Shown here: in pieces, positions 4,203 through 6,346 of the stretch
Layout of the letters: each line of letters begins with the position of its first letter
How positions within the stretch are numbered: position 1 is the stretch's first letter
Assembly (NCBI GenBank): GCA_009908585.1
Contig: JAAAOZ010000338.1
Coordinates: 1-6,346 of the forward strand
Source of the DNA: Chloroflexota bacterium
Lineage (GTDB): Bacteria; Chloroflexota; Anaerolineae; B4-G1; SLSP01
Direction of reading: 5' to 3'
DNA length: 6,346 nucleotides
Notes under the pieces: model-generated
Database searches by the model: none
What the model saw: the letters and a program-made list of their open reading frames with translations, nothing else
Told to the model about the DNA's origin: nothing
Translations under genes and position numbers: made by a program

Positions 4203-6346
4203 CTGGACGGTGTGCGTCGCGTGAACCTCAAGAATGGCCGAGGGGCGACTCAATTGTTCGATCTGGGCGGTGTTGGTGATGACCGTCCCCTGCGCGACGG
4301 TCTCGGTGACGGTGACGCCGACGTGCAGCGTGACGTTGCTATAAGGCGCGATCTCCTGCTGCCACGTCATCTGGCGGGTGTTCTCGTGGTAGACGCCATC
4401 GCCGAAGCCATTGTAGGTCGTGTGCAGCGGGATCGTATCGGTGACGAGGACGTTCGCGATGCCTGCGCCGACGTTGGTGAGTGTAAGTGTGTAGGTGATC
4501 GGCGCGCCGGGCGCGATGGTATCGGCGGGCGTACCGCGTTTCTGCGCGGTTAGCGTTGGTGCGAGGACGGTGTTCGTCACGACAGGATGGTGCTCTTCGG
4601 AGGTTGTCGTCACGTCGGCGATGTTGCGAATTACGGTGCCGCCGGGTGTGCCCGACACGACGTCCACGGCGAAGGTGAGCGTCACGGCGTGCGCGGCGCT
4701 GAGCGTGCCCTGCCACGTGATGGCGCCAGTGGTGTAGGTGGGCGGTGCGTAGCCGGCGGGAGCAAGCGCGAGGCTGTTGGGCACGTAGGTGGTGTGCGTG
4801 GGGATGGCATCGTGGAGGTCGATGGTCGCTGGGGCGCTGCCGACGTTGCGCATCGGGATGGTGTAGGTCAAGCGCGTGCCCGGCAGGACGTCGCCGGCGG
4901 GCGTGGCCAGCTTCTCCGCCTCTAAGGCCGAGACGCCGATGTGGTTGGTGGCCGTCACGTCGGATAGCGTCGCGCCGCTCAGTTCGCGGATCTGCGCGGT
5001 GTTGGTGATCATCGCGGGGGCGTCCTGATCCTGATTGACTGTTACGGCGAAGGTCAACGTCACTGCCGCGCGCGGCCCGATTTCGCCCTGCCACGTAATC
5101 TCTTCCGCAGCGTAGGTGGGGGGCATGTGTCCAATCGGAACTATCGCGACACTGTCGGATACGTAGGTCGTGTGCGTGGGAATGGGGTCGCTGAGTTCGA
5201 CGCTGGCGATGCCCGCTCCCGGATTGCGCAGCGCGATGGTGTAGGTGATCTGCTCGCCGAAGCCGACGTAGCCGGTCGGCGCTGAGGTCTTGGTCGCCTG
5301 GAGCGTAGGCGCGCTCAGGGTGTTGGTCGCGATCTCCGTGAAGATCAAGGGATCGCCGGGATAGCTCATCTCCTGGAGCGTGGCGGCGTTGGTGATCACC
5401 TCGCCCGCCGGCGCGCCCGGCATCACATCGACCTGGTAGGTCAGCGTGGCGACCTCGCCCACTGCGAGGCTATCCGCCCAGGTGAGGGTCTCTGTGCCTG
5501 CATTGTAGGACGGCGTCGCGTAGCCCGGCACGGCGGCGCTGTTTGTCACGTAGGTCGTGTGCGTGGGGATGGGATCGCTGAGTTCGACGTGGGCCGGCGC
5601 GGCGCCGTCGCTGCGCATCACGACGGTGTAGGTCAGTCGCTCGCCGACCACGACGTCGCCCATCGGCGCGGCCATCTTCTCGGCGTGCAGCGCGGGCGCG
5701 ACGACGGTGTTCGTCGCCGCGACGGTGAAGGGCGCGCCCGGCTCGCTCAGCTCCTGGAGCGTCGCCTCGTTGGCGACGACGGTGTTGGAGATGGTATCCG
5801 GCTGCACCTGCACCTGGAAGGTCAGGGTGACGGTGGTGTGAGCGGGGATCTCATCGCCCCAGGTGAGATCGGGATCAACGTAGAGCGGCGGCGCGTACCC
5901 GGCGGGCGTGATCTCCGCGCTGCCGGCCTCGTATACCGCCTCGGTGGGGATGGCATCGGTGAGATCGACGTCCGCGGGGAGATCGCCCAGGTTCTGCATC
6001 ACGATGGTGTAGGTGAGGTAGTCGCCCGCGAGGATCGGCCCGACCGGCTGCACGGATTTGGTCGCGGTCAGCAGCGGCGCGCCTAGAATGGTGGTGGTCG
6101 CTGCGCGGGTGTAGACGATACCGGCGCCGCCGATGTGGGCTGTGTTGGTCACGGTGCCGGTTGCCGTCTCCGTGATCTGCGCCTGGAAGGCCAACTGCGC
6201 TTCGCTCTCGCCGTTGATCGTGCCCGTCCAGGTGAAGACGCCACCGGCGTGGCCATAATCGCCCATCGGCGCGCCTAAGACGGTGCTGAAGGTGGTGTTG
6301 GCATCTAGCGTGTCGGTGACGGCAAAGGGCGTGGAGAGTTCGCCGG
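4158..6346 (-). CDS. Large surface or secreted protein of DUF11-like repeats, 5' end outside the window
   Basis: The frame stays open to the right edge, so only the last 728 residues are seen; the ATG at 6266 is an internal methionine. The visible part is one incomplete repeat and then five repeats of about 120-129 residues. Each starts AP-x-L-x-A-x-K, then has G-x-x-LTYT, LSDPIPTHTTYV, PPTY...ITWQG, VTLTFAV, and ends ITNTAxIxELS...TNTVxAP. This is the pattern of the DUF11/TIGR01451 family of beta-sandwich repeats found in bacterial envelope proteins. There are no cysteines in the visible part and it is rich in Thr, Ala, Pro and Val, as expected for an extracellular stalk. The protein ends HEIYLPLIMRQ, a short hydrophobic-basic tail that I associate with secreted Chloroflexota proteins. 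A signal peptide and any head domain would lie outside the window. Function beyond an adhesive or structural role cannot be told. Confidence 0.9.
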   Translation of the reverse strand, partial: GELSTPFAVTDTLDANTTFSTVLGAPMGDYGHAGGVFTWTGTINGESEAQLAFQAQITETATGTVTNTAHIGGAGIVYTRAATTTILGAPLLTATKSVQPVGPILAGDYLTYTIVMQNLGDLPADVDLTDAIPTEAVYEAGSAEITPAGYAPPLYVDPDLTWGDEIPAHTTVTLTFQVQVQPDTISNTVVANEATLQELSEPGAPFTVAATNTVVAPALHAEKMAAPMGDVVVGERLTYTVVMRSDGAAPAHVELSDPIPTHTTYVTNSAAVPGYATPSYNAGTETLTWADSLAVGEVATLTYQVDVMPGAPAGEVITNAATLQEMSYPGDPLIFTEIATNTLSAPTLQATKTSAPTGYVGFGEQITYTIALRNPGAGIASVELSDPIPTHTTYVSDSVAIVPIGHMPPTYAAEEITWQGEIGPRAAVTLTFAVTVNQDQDAPAMITNTAQIRELSGATLSDVTATNHIGVSALEAEKLATPAGDVLPGTRLTYTIPMRNVGSAPATIDLHDAIPTHTTYVPNSLALAPAGYAPPTYTTGAITWQGTLSAAHAVTLTFAVDVVSGTPGGTVIRNIADVTTTSEEHHPVVTNTVLAPTLTAQKRGTPADTIAPGAPITYTLTLTNVGAGIANVLVTDTIPLHTTYNGFGDGVYHENTRQMTWQQEIAPYSNVTLHVGVTVTETVAQGTVITNTAQIEQLSRPSAILEVHATHTVQTPGHEIYLPLIMRQ
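4203..6080 (-). repeat. Five tandem DUF11-like coding repeats
   Basis: In order of translation the units lie at 6080-5700 (127 aa), 5699-5313 (129 aa), 5312-4935 (126 aa), 4934-4563 (124 aa) and 4562-4203 (120 aa); an incomplete unit fills 6346-6081. The middle units are closest to each other, sharing IPTHTTYV and PPTY. The unit nearest the C-terminus is the most diverged (IPLHTTYNGFGDGVYHENT). At DNA level 5161-5202 and 5548-5589 differ at only 2 of 42 positions, pointing to fairly recent duplication or gene conversion within the array. Confidence 0.85.

Noticed and set aside
4339..5094. 251-codon minus-strand frame rich in Arg and His
   Set aside because: Out-of-frame reading of the DUF11-like array, with the low-complexity Arg/His composition typical of GC-rich shadow frames.

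Overview
The window looks like chromosomal DNA of a GC-rich bacterium, most likely a Chloroflexota member of the Anaerolineae type. That is an inference from three things: a large surface protein built of DUF11-like repeats and ending in YLPLIMRQ (a tail I associate with secreted Chloroflexota proteins), a Mvh/Frh-like group 3 [NiFe] hydrogenase, and a chromosomal HEPN/MNT toxin-antitoxin pair. No rRNA or other phylogenetic marker is present to confirm it.

Layout. Positions 1-207 are a regulatory-looking leader with a short palindrome and a 12-bp inverted repeat that frames a possible promoter. A 176-residue protein with two [4Fe-4S] motifs follows on the plus strand (208-738). It meets, tail to tail, a leftward block on the minus strand. 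In order of transcription that block is the hydrogenase small subunit (3599-2751), the catalytic large subunit (2749-1424), the MntA-like nucleotidyltransferase (1404-1114) and the HepT-like HEPN toxin (1121-723). The gaps are 1 bp, 19 bp and an 8-bp overlap, so these four genes probably form one transcript. The TA pair is clearly less GC-rich than the hydrogenase genes, suggesting it was acquired separately.

Positions 3600-4157 hold no convincing gene but are full of hairpins, including four copies of one octamer in both orientations and an 82-bp element with inverted ends. To the right, a minus-strand gene runs off the window (4158-6346). It encodes one partial and five complete repeats of about 120-129 residues and then the YLPLIMRQ tail.

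How the genes may work together. The hydrogenase pair carries all ligands for the NiFe site and for three [4Fe-4S] clusters, but no flavin, NAD(P), F420 or Hdr subunit is encoded in the window. The nearby double-cluster ferredoxin is the only visible candidate electron partner, and it is not in the same operon. The large subunit ends exactly at the last histidine of DPCxxCxxH, so it lacks the C-terminal peptide that most [NiFe] hydrogenases have cleaved off. This is the most notable feature of the window, along with the TA module placed directly behind the hydrogenase.
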